This document shows, one piece after another, positions 1 to 9,659 of a stretch of DNA of 64,000 nt (within the stretch, counting starts at the first letter, position 1; the number at the start of each line of letters is the position of its first letter). This DNA is from Micrococcales bacterium. GTDB taxonomy: Bacteria; Actinomycetota; Actinomycetes; S36-B12; UBA10799. The position numbers and the translations under genes are program-made. Location of the stretch: positions 1 to 64,000 of the forward strand of contig JADKAV010000006.1 in NCBI GenBank assembly GCA_016719135.1, in the 5' to 3' direction. The notes beneath the pieces are model-generated. The model worked only from the letters and a program-made list of their open reading frames with translations, did no database searches and was not told the DNA's origin.

Positions 1-239
1 CGAGTTGCAGTTGTTGGTCGATCTGCTGAATCGAAACCCGCAGATCGGATTCGACCTGACGCTTACGGTCGGGGGGCTCAGTGATTACCGGGACTGCAGT
101 TGGAGCAGCAGCCTACTGGAAAATCCAGTTGGCGGAGAATGTGGGCAATTCGATGGGTTTGGACTTCCTCTTCGAATCGGGCGTTGAGAGCGCTGGCCGC
201 CGCCAACCGGCCCGGGGACATCGCGGCCGTGACGTTCAT
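1..239 (-). CDS. Partial hypothetical protein, probably frameshifted
   Basis: An ATG at 237-239 opens a 53-residue frame starting MNVTAAMSPGRLAAASALNA that stops at 78-80. The adjacent frame continues without a stop to the window edge and reads as a charged helical segment (ITEPPDRKRQVESDLRVS). One extra base near 105-115 would join the two parts. Composition is helix-forming and hydrophilic. I recognise no family. The 3' end lies outside the window. Many genes nearby also carry single-base frameshifts, which makes this reading plausible but not proven. Confidence 0.3.
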
Positions 240-626
240 TCACTTGGTCGATGCAACCCGCATTGGCAAGGCGAGGTTCAACTACCGACTAACAGTCGTT
301 TGATGTGGCGCGGAAGACTCAGTGAGGTCCAGGGGTGGACACTCGGCAGACTCGGCGAAAAGCCAGATCCGCCGATCGTCAACCGTTATGCAGACGCACT
401 CAAAGGTACTGCAGGAGCGGGTTGTGATCGACGAAGACAGGGGAAGCGTAACGGGCACCTCGTTTGTTCGGCCCGCCGTGTTCACCACGTTCTGGAGCGG
501 GTTGCGGTAGGGCGAGTGCCGGACCTTCGCAGCCCGTTGTTCATCGTGGTTCGGATCGTTGAAGAGCTGGGGTTCGCAAGCCTGGTGCCGTCCCCCAGTT
601 TCAGCCTCTTGGCAGTGATCAAGAAC
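240..626. other. Stretch without a convincing gene
   Basis: Short open frames exist on both strands, but none has a ribosome binding site, a recognisable motif or the codon bias of neighbouring genes. The DNA may be decayed coding sequence between two leftward gene remnants. Confidence 0.4.
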
Positions 627-1320
627 TCATTGAGCGATCTGGCGGACCGGAGGCCTGGCGGGGTCGCCAGCGAAATCAATGCAGTCACCCTCCGGCGTCA
701 GAAACTGCATTCCGAAACCGTTGGCTGAGACAAAGGGCCTCGTAGGCAGGGTCCAAGTTGGGGTCTACGTGCGCGCCGCCTTCCTTGTTCGCAAGGGTCC
801 GGACGTGGTCCTTCCGGCTCCACAGGTTGCCGGCTGTGTCTTTGCTCACCGGCTCGTCCCACCACTGCTTGAACGGCACGAGCCGCACTGGCCACGCGCC
901 CCCGTCCAGTCGCGGCACGTATGCGCCGCCCCTTCCTGCGGTTACCTTCATGATCACGAGAGCGGGATTGGGCAGGAGGTTCTTGGGGTCGATCGGTTGT
1001 GACGAATCTGCGAAGAGAGTCATTTCGGTCAGCATTTCCGCCTGAGTCAGCAGGGCGGCGCTCTGATCGGTGTTGTGCAGCAGCACACGCAAGGTGACGG
1101 CCAGCCGGCACGCTTCCCCCTCAAAGCCGTCGTCGTACGACTGGCACGACCGGCGGAGGAACTCCATTTGCACGGCAAGGTCCCGCACTAATCGATCGCG
1201 GGCGTGGACGACGCCCGGCCTTCCTGAGTCATACAGCGATTCGCTGAGTGTCGAGCCCTGCTCGCTGCGCGTTCCCGCGTCGCGACGAAGGCGGACAGCG
1301 TGCCTCACCAAATATTCCAT
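627..1320 (-). pseudogene. Conserved-looking hypothetical protein with a C-terminal frameshift
   Basis: The main frame starts MEYLVRHAVRLRRDAGTRSE and runs about 200 residues with a mixed helical composition and a segment DPAYEALCLSQRF. At about 735-745 the reading appears to shift. The shifted frame gives SANGFGMQFLTPEGDCIDFA and ends after RQIAQ with a stop at 627-629, which looks like a genuine conserved C-terminus, whereas the unshifted frame ends at once in junk. One extra base is therefore likely. No domain is recognised. The start codon lies inside one copy of a CATAACTTATG palindrome, so the gene is probably controlled together with the divergent AlbA-type gene. Confidence 0.5.
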
Positions 1321-1369
1321 AACTTATGAACATCTCCGTTGTCTCGAGTCAGATTGACCATAACTTATG
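1318..1369. promoter_or_regulatory. Twin operator-like palindromes CATAACTTATG
   Basis: Two identical copies of CATAACTTATG lie at 1318-1328 and 1359-1369, start to start 41 bp. Each is a perfect inverted repeat CATAA-C-TTATG. They occupy the short gap between the divergent genes at 627-1320 and 1379-3053; the left copy covers the leftward start codon. Two palindromes about four helical turns apart between divergent genes are typical of a shared autoregulated operator. The binding protein is unknown; the AlbA-type product next door is a candidate. Confidence 0.5.
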
Positions 1370-1378
1370 TAATTGGAT

Positions 1379-3053
1379 GTGGATACCGAGAGACTGCGGC
1401 AACTCATAGCGGAAGGAGAAACGTTTTGAGACTGAGTTCAAACGCGCAACGGCGGGATCACTCAGCGATACCGACATCATTGAGGCCGTCGCCTGCCTCG
1501 CCAACGGCTCCGGTGGCCTGCTCGTTCTCGGCGTGGAGAACGACGGTTCCGTCACAGGAGCGGCTCCCAGGCACGGTAGGACGACGGACTGCAACCGCTT
1601 ACGGGCGCTGATCACGAACAACACGAACCCGCACCTCGCGGTGTCCGTGTCTCTACACGCAAGTCAGCGGCAAAGCAGGTCACAGCGGTCGAAGATTCCG
1701 GACTCATATGCCGGTGGGAGGACACAAGGAGGGGTCTTCCAAGCGGCGGGCAATGCGTGTTGATGGTACGCCTGAGTGCGTTCCCTACGGCCCTCATGAA
1801 ATGCTGTCTGCGGGCTTTTCCACACAGGTCGGGACTATGCCCAGGTTCGGTGCCGGTCTGAATGTTGATTCCCTGAACCCCGAGGAGTTTGGTCGTTTCA
1901 GATCCTTGTGCCGACGGGAGGGGCGACCAAGGACTTGCCGATCTCAGCGATCGCGACATCTGTCAGGCTCTGCGGTTGTTCGATCCGCTCACCGAAGTCC
2001 TAGGACTGGGTGCTGTCCTTCTCTTCGGGGATGACGAACTCATGGAGCGGCACGTCCCTCCACACACGAGGTGTTGTTTCCAGAGATGAAGCGGGGACGC
2101 ATCGTGGCAGCCCACGTCTCCCGCGCACCCCTTTTCCGAGCAGCTGCCGATCTCGAACAGTTCCTGGCAGTCCGAAACCAGGATCAAGAAGTGATGCACG
2201 GCCTCGTGCGCATCACCATCCCCTCACTTCCGCCAAGAGTCATGAGGGAGGTCGTGGCAAATGCGCTCGTGCATCGCGACTACGCAGAGCTGGGGCCCAT
2301 CAGCGTGCGACTCGACGACTCGTCCCTGTCCGTCACTAGTCCCGGTGGGCTCCCGGCCGGGATATCCGTCGAGAACATACTTTTCGAGTCGAAGCCCCGA
2401 AGTGCCGTCCTTGCCGAAGCTTTCAGGAGAGCCGGGCTCGTAGACCGTGCCGGCAAAGGCGTCGCGGACATCTATTGGCGAGTCCTACGCTCCGGACGCG
2501 GTGCGCCGGACTACAGCCGCACGACGTTCAACTCAGTAACCGTTGTCATTCCAACGGCAGAGACTGATTTGGACATGGCCCGTTTCATCGTTGAGATCGA
2601 AGCCGAGAATGCAGAGCTTCCCCTACTCGACCTTAGACTGTTGCATGAACTGAAGGCTCTTGGAACGAGCACTCCACTCGAAATCGCAGAGAGTCTCTCC
2701 ATCCCTTTGTCCTTGGTACGGCCAGCCCTGACCGCACTCCAGGAACGAGGGATCATCGAGGTGCAGGGACAGGGAAGGTCGCGGCACTTCCACTTAGGTG
2801 CCGGTTTCTACGATCGTGCTCGGGATCGCGAGGCCTACGTACGCATCCGACCGATAGACCCCATTCAGCAGGCACAAATGGTCCTCCAATATGTGGAGTC
2901 CTACGGGTCAATCACTCGGGGTCAAGCCATGACACTGTGTCATCTGGACGCGCCGGGAGCCCGGCGGCTCCTGAAGGGCTGGTTGATCGTGGAGACCTAG
3001 TGCTCAGGGGCGAAAGACGAGGTTCGCATTACGTCCTGCCCGAGGATGGCTAG
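1379..3053 (+). pseudogene. AlbA_2/Schlafen-type ATP-binding DNA-binding regulator, multiply frameshifted
   Basis: A GTG at 1379 begins a frame reading MDTERLRQLIAEGE, followed in shifted frames by FETEFKRATAGSLSDTDIIE and EAVACLANGSGGLLVLGVEN, the signature of the AlbA_2 (Schlafen-like) domain. The longest intact piece, 2071-3000, carries a RecG-C-like HATPase_c_4 region: REVVANALVHRDYAE, SPGGLP and VDRAGKGV. A winged-helix segment follows. The true C-terminus, LVDRGDLVLRGERRGSHY, lies in another frame and stops at 3051-3053. Indels are needed near 1424, 1650, 1700, 1895, 2063 and 2960. Intact members are about 550 residues and are thought to be ATP-binding transcriptional regulators. As written, this gene is broken. 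Confidence 0.75.
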
Positions 3054-3149
3054 ATCGTGATCCAGGAGCACAGTGATCGGTGATCAGACGACCAGAACGA
3101 CCCGAGTTTCGTTCACGGTTCATCGCTGAGATCCAATACCACCACCGGT

Positions 3150-4062
3150 CAGATGGTCGACTCCGCTCGGTACGCGCGCGAGGCCAGGGCGAGGCATTTC
3201 GGTGAGCAGCCCGACGCGTTCCTCGTGCTGGGTGACACGAACAACGCGCTCTCCGTGATCATGGCCAAGCGCACGCGAATCCCCACCTACCACACGGAGG
3301 CCGGCAACGGCTGCTTCGATGCCAACGTCCCCGAGGAGACCAACCGGCGTCTGGTGGACCACGACCGACTTCAACCTCGCCTATACCGAGCACGCGCGGC
3401 CGAATCTTCTTGCGGAGGGTGTGCATCCGCGGCGGATCATCGTGACCGGGTCGCCGATGACCGAGGTGCTGGAGGCGCATCGGGAGGCGATTGAGGCGTC
3501 GGCGGCGTTGACTGAGTTGGGCGTTGAGCCGGGTCGCTACTTTCTGGTGTCCGCGCACTGGGAGGAGAACGTCGACTCGCCTGCGCGCCTGGCTGCTCTG
3601 GTGGAGTGTTTGAACGGGTGGCTTCGCAGTGGGGGGCTGCCGGTTCTGGTGTCGACGCATCCGCGCACCCGCCAGCGGCTGGAGGCACTGAGTGGAACGG
3701 CCGTGGACGACCTGGTGCGATTCCACGAGCCGTTCGGTTTGCTGGACTACAACCGACTCCAGATGAGTGCCGCCTGTGTGCTCTCAGATTCGGGCACGAT
3801 CGCGGAGGAGTCCACCATCTTGGGCTTCCCTGCGGTCACCTTGCGCTCCTCGATCGAGCGGCCCGAGGCCCTGGACACCGGGGCGATCACGATGACGGAC
3901 CTGGATCCGGGGGTGCTCATCACCGCGATCCGGTTCGCGATGTCGCGGCCGGACGGTCGGAGCGGGCCGCTGGACTACCGCATCACCAACACCTCGGAGA
4001 GGGTCGTGAACTTCATCCTGTCGACGGCGTTCCAGCACGAGTTCTGGTCGGGGCTGCGGTAG
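3150..4062 (+). pseudogene. wecB: UDP-N-acetylglucosamine 2-epimerase remnant (WecB-type)
   Basis: WecB interconverts UDP-GlcNAc and UDP-ManNAc for surface polysaccharides. This copy lacks roughly the first 90 residues. It begins in recognisable sequence at DAFLVLGDTNNALSVIMAKR, continues through HTEAGNGCFDANVPEETNRR, shifts frame near 3355, and then reads to the end (TEHARPNLLAEGVHPRRI, GSPMTEVLE, SDSGTIAEES). The normally conserved HREENVD motif is HWEENVD, with Trp replacing an Arg I would expect to be needed. No glycan genes adjoin it. Truncation, frameshift and the motif change together indicate a dead gene. Confidence 0.75.
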
Positions 4063-4142
4063 AGAGCGGTTCACCCCAGTTATCCACGTGTACCTGCACT
4101 GAATGGATCGTCGTGTCAGGGGTTGGACATATTGTTGAACAC

Positions 4143-5036
4143 ATGACGGACTGGGACGATCAAGAGCGGGCGGCGCTAATCGCCTTGCTGCGTCAGGGCG
4201 ACCCTTACGCGAGCGTTGTTGAGTCGGTCCTCAACGCGGATGGGAAGCGCTCGCGCGGCCCTGGGAGTTGACGGGAGGTCTTTTCTCTGTTGCCCACGAT
4301 GGACTTGGCGAGGCCATGCGTGACCTCAAGGCGTGGCGGGCTGACGGTTACCGGGTCAGCACCTTCATGGACCGGGACTTCCCTGCTCAGTTGCGGGAGA
4401 TCCAAGAGATGCCCCCGATCTTGTTCTGGCAAGGCACTCTGCAGCAAACCGATCGGGCAGTGAGCGTGGTCGGCACACGTCGGCCAACTGGCGAAGCTCT
4501 CGATTTCGCACGTTACGTTTCCCAAGGGCTTGTCGACTCGGGGCTGAGCGTTGTTGCTGGACTGGCGCTTGGCATCGACACCGCGGCACACGAGGCAACT
4601 TGCCGCCGGTGGGCGGACCGTCGCTGTGATCGGCACCGGTATACGTCGCAGCTACCCGCCGGGTAACGAGCAGTTGCAGTACCGGATCGCGCGCGAGGGT
4701 CTGCTACTGAGCCAGTTCTGGCCAGACGCTGCGCCCAGCAAACGAAGCTTCCCCATGCGCAACGCGATCATGTCGGGCTACGGGCGAGCGTCGATCATTG
4801 TGGAGGCGGGTGAAACGAGCGGGACTCGCATCCAGGCTCGGCTGGCCGTGGCCCATGGACGTCCCGTGATCTTGAGCCGCAGTGTCGCAACCAGCACATC
4901 CTGGGGGCGTGAATATACAGGCAGACCCGGCGTGGTCGTCGCCAGTGACGCCGCACATGCAGTCGAGTTGGCGGTTGACCTAAGCCGCCCGCTGGCCAGT
5001 CAGATCGAGGAGCTTGGTCTGGGCCTGACGGGATGA
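4143..5036 (+). pseudogene. dprA: DprA-like DNA-processing protein with two frameshifts
   Basis: DprA proteins bind single-stranded DNA and load RecA during transformation; related SLOG/Rossmann proteins also occur in conflict systems. The ATG at 4143 opens MTDWDDQERAALIALLRQGD. A shift near 4245 is needed to reach ELTGGLFSVAHDGLGEAMRD, and a second near 4600 joins VVAGLALGIDTAAHEA to GGRTVAVIGTGI. The Rossmann core motifs SVVGTRRP, GLALGIDTAAH, FPMRNAIMSGYG and IIVEAGETSGT are all present. With both shifts repaired the protein would be about 297 residues. Its stop codon overlaps the start of the phosphoribosyltransferase gene (ATGA), so the two are translationally coupled. Confidence 0.8.
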
Positions 5037-5794
5037 CCAACCAGTCCGAGCGCACTCTGGTCGGGTTGGTCAGCCGGCTCGTCAGCGGATACATGGGCAA
5101 TGTGGGTCACGGCAGAGGCCTTTGCTCGACCTGCGGACAAGCGATCGAGCCTCGTTACACGCAGTGCTATCGCTGCCATCAGGCCACTGTTGGCGCCGCG
5201 GCTGTTGGCTCTCCCAGGCTTGCCGATCAAGTGGCGATCCTCGCCTACGGAGGCGGCACCCTCCAATCAAGCCAGCTTCTCCACGGCTACAAGGAGCCCA
5301 TAGCCACTACCGCCGGTGACGATCGACGGACTGTAGTGCTGCTCCTGCTACGGGCTGCGTTCCACTTTCATCGTCTCTGTCTTGAGCGCGGCGATCCTTT
5401 CCGGTACTTCTCAGTTGTGCCCTCCACGAAGTCACGGCCAGATCATCCACTAGGTGATTTGGTTCGTAGCTGGCTGACTGCGGCCGGGCTCAGGGAGATG
5501 TCGCTGCGCGCGACAGACAATGCGGCTGGACGTGTGGTTGACCTCGCCAAGTTCGACGCCCCCTCGGATTGAAGGGGGGCACGTGCTTTTGATCGATGAC
5601 ACGTGGACCACGGGATCCAACGTTCAATCGGCCGCCTGGAGTCTGAGGCCTCCGGGGCGGATGCGGTCACCGCGCTCATCGTTGCCCGATGGCTTGACCG
5701 TGGGACCCTCAATGTGCAGTTTCTGAAGGACCATCCGAATGTGGGATATGACCCACAGGTATGTCCGGTGCCGGGCGGCAATAGATCGCACTAG
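5033..5794 (+). pseudogene. ComFC-like phosphoribosyltransferase with two frameshifts
   Basis: The first 179 residues include a zinc-ribbon-like pair of CxxC motifs (CSTCGQ, CYRCHQ), as in ComFC/GntX-type proteins. The PRPP-binding loop HVLLIDDTWTTGSN lies in the next frame (about 5566-5650), and the C-terminal part SGADAVTALIVARWLDRGTL in a third frame ending at 5794. Shifts are needed near 5565 and 5645. The family couples PRPP to a substrate and is linked to natural transformation. Coupling to a dprA-like gene matches that role. All motifs are readable, so inactivation may be recent, or the indels may be sequencing errors. Confidence 0.75.
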
Positions 5795-6062
5795 CCAAGG
5801 CGGAGTTGGCGCGACTGGTCGGGGTGAGCACGGTGACGGTCAAAGCCTGGGAGACCGGGCGTCGGGCGCCCAAACCCGCGACCCAGCGGCAGGCCGCGTG
5901 GAATTCACAAATCCAGGAGCTCCTCTCGTGGATAGGCTCAGGCTGGTTGATAGTCCGCCCAAGTCCAGGAACGAAACCCTTGCCGCTCTCATGCGGCGCT
6001 TAGGTTCTGCGAAGAATTTGACTGGAAGGTTCATTGAGAGACTCGAATCACGCTCTTCATGA
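5789..6062 (+). pseudogene. Helix-turn-helix (Xre-like) fragment
   Basis: A frame without a proper start codon reads LAKAELARLVGVSTVTVKAW followed by ETGRRAPKPATQRQAAW, a clear helix-turn-helix of Xre type. Downstream the sense switches to another frame (RNETLAALMRRLGSAKNLTG), stopping at 6062. A stop codon lies just before the fragment. It overlaps the end of the phosphoribosyltransferase gene and is best read as the remnant of a small DNA-binding protein. Confidence 0.45.
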
Positions 6063-6204
6063 GGAGACATCCCCACGGAGTCAGTCGGACCCAGGGTCAG
6101 ACCCTGAAAGCGCCACCCCCACACACATTCTCATCGTGTCTGTCGGACCCACGTCGTACATTCACATGTGAAGTCGTTGAGGAGAACAGAAGGAGGTTGC
6201 TGCA

Positions 6205-7163
6205 ATGAACGTACAAGTGATGGATTCAGCCACCCCTAGGGCGTTGTCTTCCAACGCACTCTCATTCCTCGTGCTCCGTCAGGACCCAGATTCGCGCGAG
6301 TACCGCTGGCTCGGAGTGCTCTCCCGCCGCGACGAGGAGTACGTGTTCCGCTACACCCCGAAGGCGGCAAACGACGATGCCCTACGTCCTCTTCCTGGTT
6401 TCGCAGACCGCCAGGTGGAGTACAGGTCGACGGGACTCTTCGCCACCTTCGCGAACCGGGTGATGACCCCGAGACGCGACAGCTATCGCCACTTCCTGAA
6501 CATGATCGGGCTGGACCAGCAGTTGCCCGATCCGTTCGAGGTTCTCGCCCGAACCTGGGGAACCCGCGCCACCGACAGAATCCAGGTGCTCCCTGTCCCC
6601 CGCGTTGACACGAACGGGCAGTTGCTCACGCGCTTTCTTGTTCATGGCGGCGGTTATGTGGACCCTGACGCACAGGCGCTGCGCCGCCTGCAGCCAGGCG
6701 ACCCGCTTGCACTGGTCGCGGAACCTGAGAACGCAGAAGGGGGACCCCCTCGTCATGCTTGTACAGCCCCCAACCGGGCGTTCCGGACGATCGCCTGGGC
6801 TATGTTCCGCGGCCCCTCGCGCCGTTCGTCCTGCGCTGTGGGCCCGAAGGTGCCGGCATAAAGGTCATCGCGGAGAACATCAACCTTCAGAAGACGAACT
6901 CGCCTCCGAACCAGATGCGCCTTCTGGCTCGGCTGGAGGCGGTCGTGAAACCCGACTTTGATGTCATGGCGGCGCTGGACCCTGAGAATGGCCGGGCTGC
7001 GCTTCGCCTGAAAGGCGATCGAGACTCTGTGGCCTTGCTGAAGCGGGTATCGATTGGTCACAACGGTGCATCGACGGGCACGGTGACTTTGTCCTCGCCA
7101 GGGCACCGGAGGCTCGACGGCCAGGCGGTCAGGAAGAACTGGGATCGGCGACGGGTGAACTAG
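6205..7163 (+). pseudogene. HIRAN-domain protein, frameshifted
   Basis: The ATG at 6205 follows a strong AAGGAGG at 6190-6196. The first part (about 175 residues) has no recognised motif and leads into FLVHGGGYVDPDAQALRRLQ and PGDPLALVAEPEN, the start of a HIRAN domain. Shifts at about 6735 and 6775 are needed to reach VPDDRLGYVPRPLAPFV and NQMRLLARLEA, which complete it. HIRAN domains bind DNA 3' ends or damaged DNA, either alone or in helicases. The sequence after 6960 looks unlike the family and may be a read-through tail. The repeated motif GTCGGACCC occurs twice upstream (around 6085 and 6140). Confidence 0.6.
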
Positions 7164-7343
7164 CACCACTTCTTGAGACACCACCGGCAGGCTGAAGGCC
7201 ACGACTACGCGCGATACCGCGTCGTATCCCCGCGGACAACTCCGGGTCGCCGTAGACAAGAGCACCTCAGATGTGATTCCCACAATCCCACTTGCCCATT
7301 TTACCCAGGAAGGGTTAGCATTTTGGAAACGATGGAGTGTCCG

Positions 7344-7571
7344 ATGGAACTAGTGAAGACAGACGCGCGCAGCCGAGTAGTCCTGCCCGGGCACAGCGAC
7401 GAAATGTTCCTCATGCGCGAGAACCCAGACGGCTCGATCCTGCTCGAACCCGCGGTTGTGGTGAGCACGAGTCAACTTGAGTACGACCAGAATCCGGAGT
7501 TGCGGCGTTTGCTGACGGAGGCCGCAGAGGCGCCGACCGTCGAGCGCACTCGCCGAAAGCGCGCACGGTAG
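7344..7571 (+). CDS. AbrB/MazE-like antitoxin
   Basis: A 75-residue protein, MELVKTDARSRVVLPGHSDE, with a short swapped-hairpin-type N-terminus, an acidic middle and a basic tail RTRRKRAR. A GGAG motif about 8 bp upstream supports the ATG at 7344. Its TAG stop directly abuts the GTG start of the next gene. Size, order and coupling match a type II antitoxin that binds its own promoter and neutralises the downstream toxin. The AbrB assignment rests on the pattern of the first 30 residues only. Confidence 0.6.
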   Translation: MELVKTDARSRVVLPGHSDEMFLMRENPDGSILLEPAVVVSTSQLEYDQNPELRRLLTEAAEAPTVERTRRKRAR

Positions 7572-7835
7572 GTGGATGCCTACTCACAGGTCGCCGACGA
7601 GCAACTCGATGATTTGGAACGCAGCGACCCCGCACTTTACGACGCTGTCCTGACGATCTGCGAGCACATATTCGACCATCCAGAGCAGGCTCAGTCGAGG
7701 TCCCGTGCGATCAAGACGGAGGAGGGGATCCGCATGGTGCTGTCCGTCCCCGGGTTCCCGCCGCACGAGGTCTTTTGGAGCACGCAGTCGCCACGCATAG
7801 AGGCCGTCTTCCCCTACTCGTCCGGTTCTCGCTGA
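7572..7835 (+). CDS. Putative RelE/ParE-type toxin
   Basis: An 87-residue protein starting with GTG immediately after the antitoxin stop. It reads DAYSQVADEQLDDLERSDPA, then YDAVLTICEHIFDHPEQA, and ends in a strand-rich part GIRMVLSVPGFPPHEVFW. A helical hairpin followed by beta strands and basic residues is the RelE/ParE fold pattern. Such toxins cleave ribosome-bound mRNA or poison gyrase; I cannot tell which from sequence. The gene looks intact although its neighbours are decayed. Confidence 0.55.
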   Translation: MDAYSQVADEQLDDLERSDPALYDAVLTICEHIFDHPEQAQSRSRAIKTEEGIRMVLSVPGFPPHEVFWSTQSPRIEAVFPYSSGSR

Positions 7836-7978
7836 AGAGCCTGTCGACGACCGTTCGGTAGCCGCGGACCGCATTGGGTCCCTGTAACTCCGAAGAACCG
7901 ACGCCGGGGCGTGGATGGGTCACTGAAACCAGAGGCAATCTGTCGTCCTGGCCAGAGGCCCGTTCCCGAAGTCAACAC

Positions 7979-8764
7979 CTACGCCGGCGGGAACCTCGCT
8001 GCGATCGCTTTGGCCATCGCTGCCACGGGGAATGGGCCCTCTGTCTCTTTCGACAGTGCGCGCTTCAGCCGGCGCGGGGTCGTCACACTAACACCGCTGA
8101 TCTCGATCGGTCCGGCCAACAGATCCCAGTCGGAGTCGACGAAACACAGCACCGGATGCACGGGGATGTCAGCTATCGCGGCTTGGACCTGTGCGGCCTG
8201 AGCGAGCACCCCATCGACCAAAGTCGTGCAGTCACGCGAGCCGACGTACAGCTTCTGCACGCGGGGCCGGAACAACCCCCCGGACGCTTTCAGTTGCGGG
8301 CGGCCGGCGTAGCGCTTGGCGTCGATCACCCAGATTCCCGCGGCGGTCACCGCGATGTGATCGATGTTGGCGCGGCTGCCCGGGATGCGTCGATCGTGCA
8401 GCAGAGCCACGCGGGCCGGGTCGAGTTTGGCCAGGATGGCGGCGACCCGTTCCTCGCCCACGGCGCCGCGTTCCCAGGCCTTGGTGCTGGACCGTTCATC
8501 GCTCAGTGCCACCGCGACGCCGCCAAACCGTCCCCACTTGGCACGCAGGCGTTCCTCGTCGCTGGCCTTGCGCCGATCGTGCTCACGCCGGGCCGAGGCT
8601 CCGGGCGCGTTCGATGTCGTCACGGCCGGCCTGGCGGGGCAGCTTGTGCAACGGACCGTCTTGCTGGTGGCGTCGTAGTACGCGTAGCTTCGGGCCGGCA
8701 CGGACGCCCCGCAGCCACTGCACCGGCCGTCGTAGCGCAGCCGGATTCGCTTCTCCCTCGTCAT
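7979..8764 (-). CDS. NERD (nuclease-related) domain protein
   Basis: The chosen ATG at 8762-8764 gives 261 residues, starting MTREKRIRLRYDGRCSGCGA. A zinc-ribbon-like N-terminus has two Cys pairs (CSGC, CTSC). A NERD domain follows: GAVGEERVAAIL, then NIDHIAVTAAGIWVIDAKRY, which contains the expected Asp and the D-x-K active-site pattern of the restriction-endonuclease-like fold. NERD proteins are predicted nucleases, often on plasmids or in accessory islands. The gene is divergent from the TA pair at 9022. Confidence 0.75.
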   Translation of the reverse strand: MTREKRIRLRYDGRCSGCGASVPARSYAYYDATSKTVRCTSCPARPAVTTSNAPGASARREHDRRKASDEERLRAKWGRFGGVAVALSDERSSTKAWERGAVGEERVAAILAKLDPARVALLHDRRIPGSRANIDHIAVTAAGIWVIDAKRYAGRPQLKASGGLFRPRVQKLYVGSRDCTTLVDGVLAQAAQVQAAIADIPVHPVLCFVDSDWDLLAGPIEISGVSVTTPRRLKRALSKETEGPFPVAAMAKAIAARFPPA

Positions 8765-8985
8765 GGAAGTGGTGTCGGCCGTGGTGGGGAGTGGGTTGAG
8801 CCGGTTCAGCCTTTCGTTGAGGATTCGACCTGCGACGGTGAGTTGCCGCCGACAGCGCGATGCCGACAAGCATCCACGGTGCGGTTCCTTGGTCCGGCAC
8901 TGCGCGCCGTCCACAGATGTGTCGCTGGTCAGGGTCGATCGCCGGATCGGACCTAGCCTGGACCCATGAGACAACAAAGTGAGGC

Positions 8986-9014
8986 TTGACATGCTTCACA
9001 ATGTGCCGCACTCT
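8986..9014 (+). promoter_or_regulatory. Possible promoter of the TA operon at 9022
   Basis: TTGACA at 8986-8991 is followed after 17 bp by CACTCT (9009-9014), with TCTAGA overlapping. The -10 region lies only a few bases before the ATG at 9022, so the transcript could be leaderless, which is common in actinobacteria. A small palindrome CACAATGTG sits in the spacer and could be an antitoxin site. Confidence 0.35.
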
Positions 9015-9021
9015 AGACCCC

Positions 9022-9345
9022 ATGGCACGCCGATTGGATCAAGCCGTGGTCCGCCGCCCCAGTCTGCCGCTCACGGCTGCGAATGAAGCGCAGTTGGCGG
9101 CACTGCGCGAGACCTCCTCCTACCGCTCCGCCCTCGCTCGGTTGTCGCGGCAGGAATTCCCGGACGATAGCGACGTCCGCGAAAGTGTGCTGCTCCACGC
9201 CGTGTTCGAGGCGGGGCTCGCAGCGGTTCGGCAGTTGGCCGAGTCCGAAGGCTACGAGCAACTGGCCAGCGAGTACGCCGCTGAAGACGCCAACCGTCGC
9301 CGTCTGTCTCGACGCCGACGGCCGGCCTGGGCCGCCGATCAGTGA
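9022..9345 (+). CDS. Antitoxin paired with a MazF-like toxin
   Basis: A 107-residue protein starting MARRLDQAVVRRPSLPLTAA. It is helical, with SYRSALARLSRQEFPDDSDV and a C-terminal acidic/basic stretch typical of the toxin-binding tail of antitoxins. The stop codon overlaps the GTG start of the toxin gene (GTGA at 9342). No clear ribbon-helix-helix motif is visible, so the DNA-binding family is unassigned. Function is inferred from position and coupling. Confidence 0.6.
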   Translation: MARRLDQAVVRRPSLPLTAANEAQLAALRETSSYRSALARLSRQEFPDDSDVRESVLLHAVFEAGLAAVRQLAESEGYEQLASEYAAEDANRRRLSRRRRPAWAADQ

Positions 9346-9659
9346 GCCAACTGCTCCGGGGACGCGTCTACCGGGCGCTACCGGCGGGATTCGACGTGGA
9401 TCACTACTTCGTAGTGGTCTCCAACAACGCCCGCAATCGCGCACTGCCAAGCGTTCTGGCGGTGCGGCTGACCACTAGACCCAAGCCTGCCCTACCCAGC
9501 ATCGTCGAGATCCCAACCGATGAGGTGCTTTCGGGTCGTGCCGTGTGTGATGACGTCTACGAACTGTGGGACGACGAGATTCGTCAGGACGTCGGCGCGC
9601 TACGCCCGGCGACGATGAGTGCGATCGGCGAAGGCTTGCAGGCCGCGCTGGGGTTGTAG
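9342..9659 (+). CDS. MazF/PemK-type endoribonuclease toxin
   Basis: A 105-residue protein starting with GTG. It reads LLRGRVYRALPAGFDVDHYF then VVVSNNARNRALPSVLAVRL, the SH3-like barrel pattern of MazF/PemK with the R-G-x-V start, and continues with IVEIPTDEVLSGRAVCDDV. MazF toxins cut single-stranded mRNA at short motifs. The expected length is about 110 residues, so the gene appears complete. Overlap with the upstream gene makes a classical TA operon. Confidence 0.75.
   Translation: MSQLLRGRVYRALPAGFDVDHYFVVVSNNARNRALPSVLAVRLTTRPKPALPSIVEIPTDEVLSGRAVCDDVYELWDDEIRQDVGALRPATMSAIGEGLQAALGL

Noticed and set aside
5530..5660. Programmed frameshifting in the dprA/ComFC pair
   Set aside because: There is no slippery heptamer with a following structure, and shifts occur at several unrelated places in each gene, which fits decay or sequence error better.
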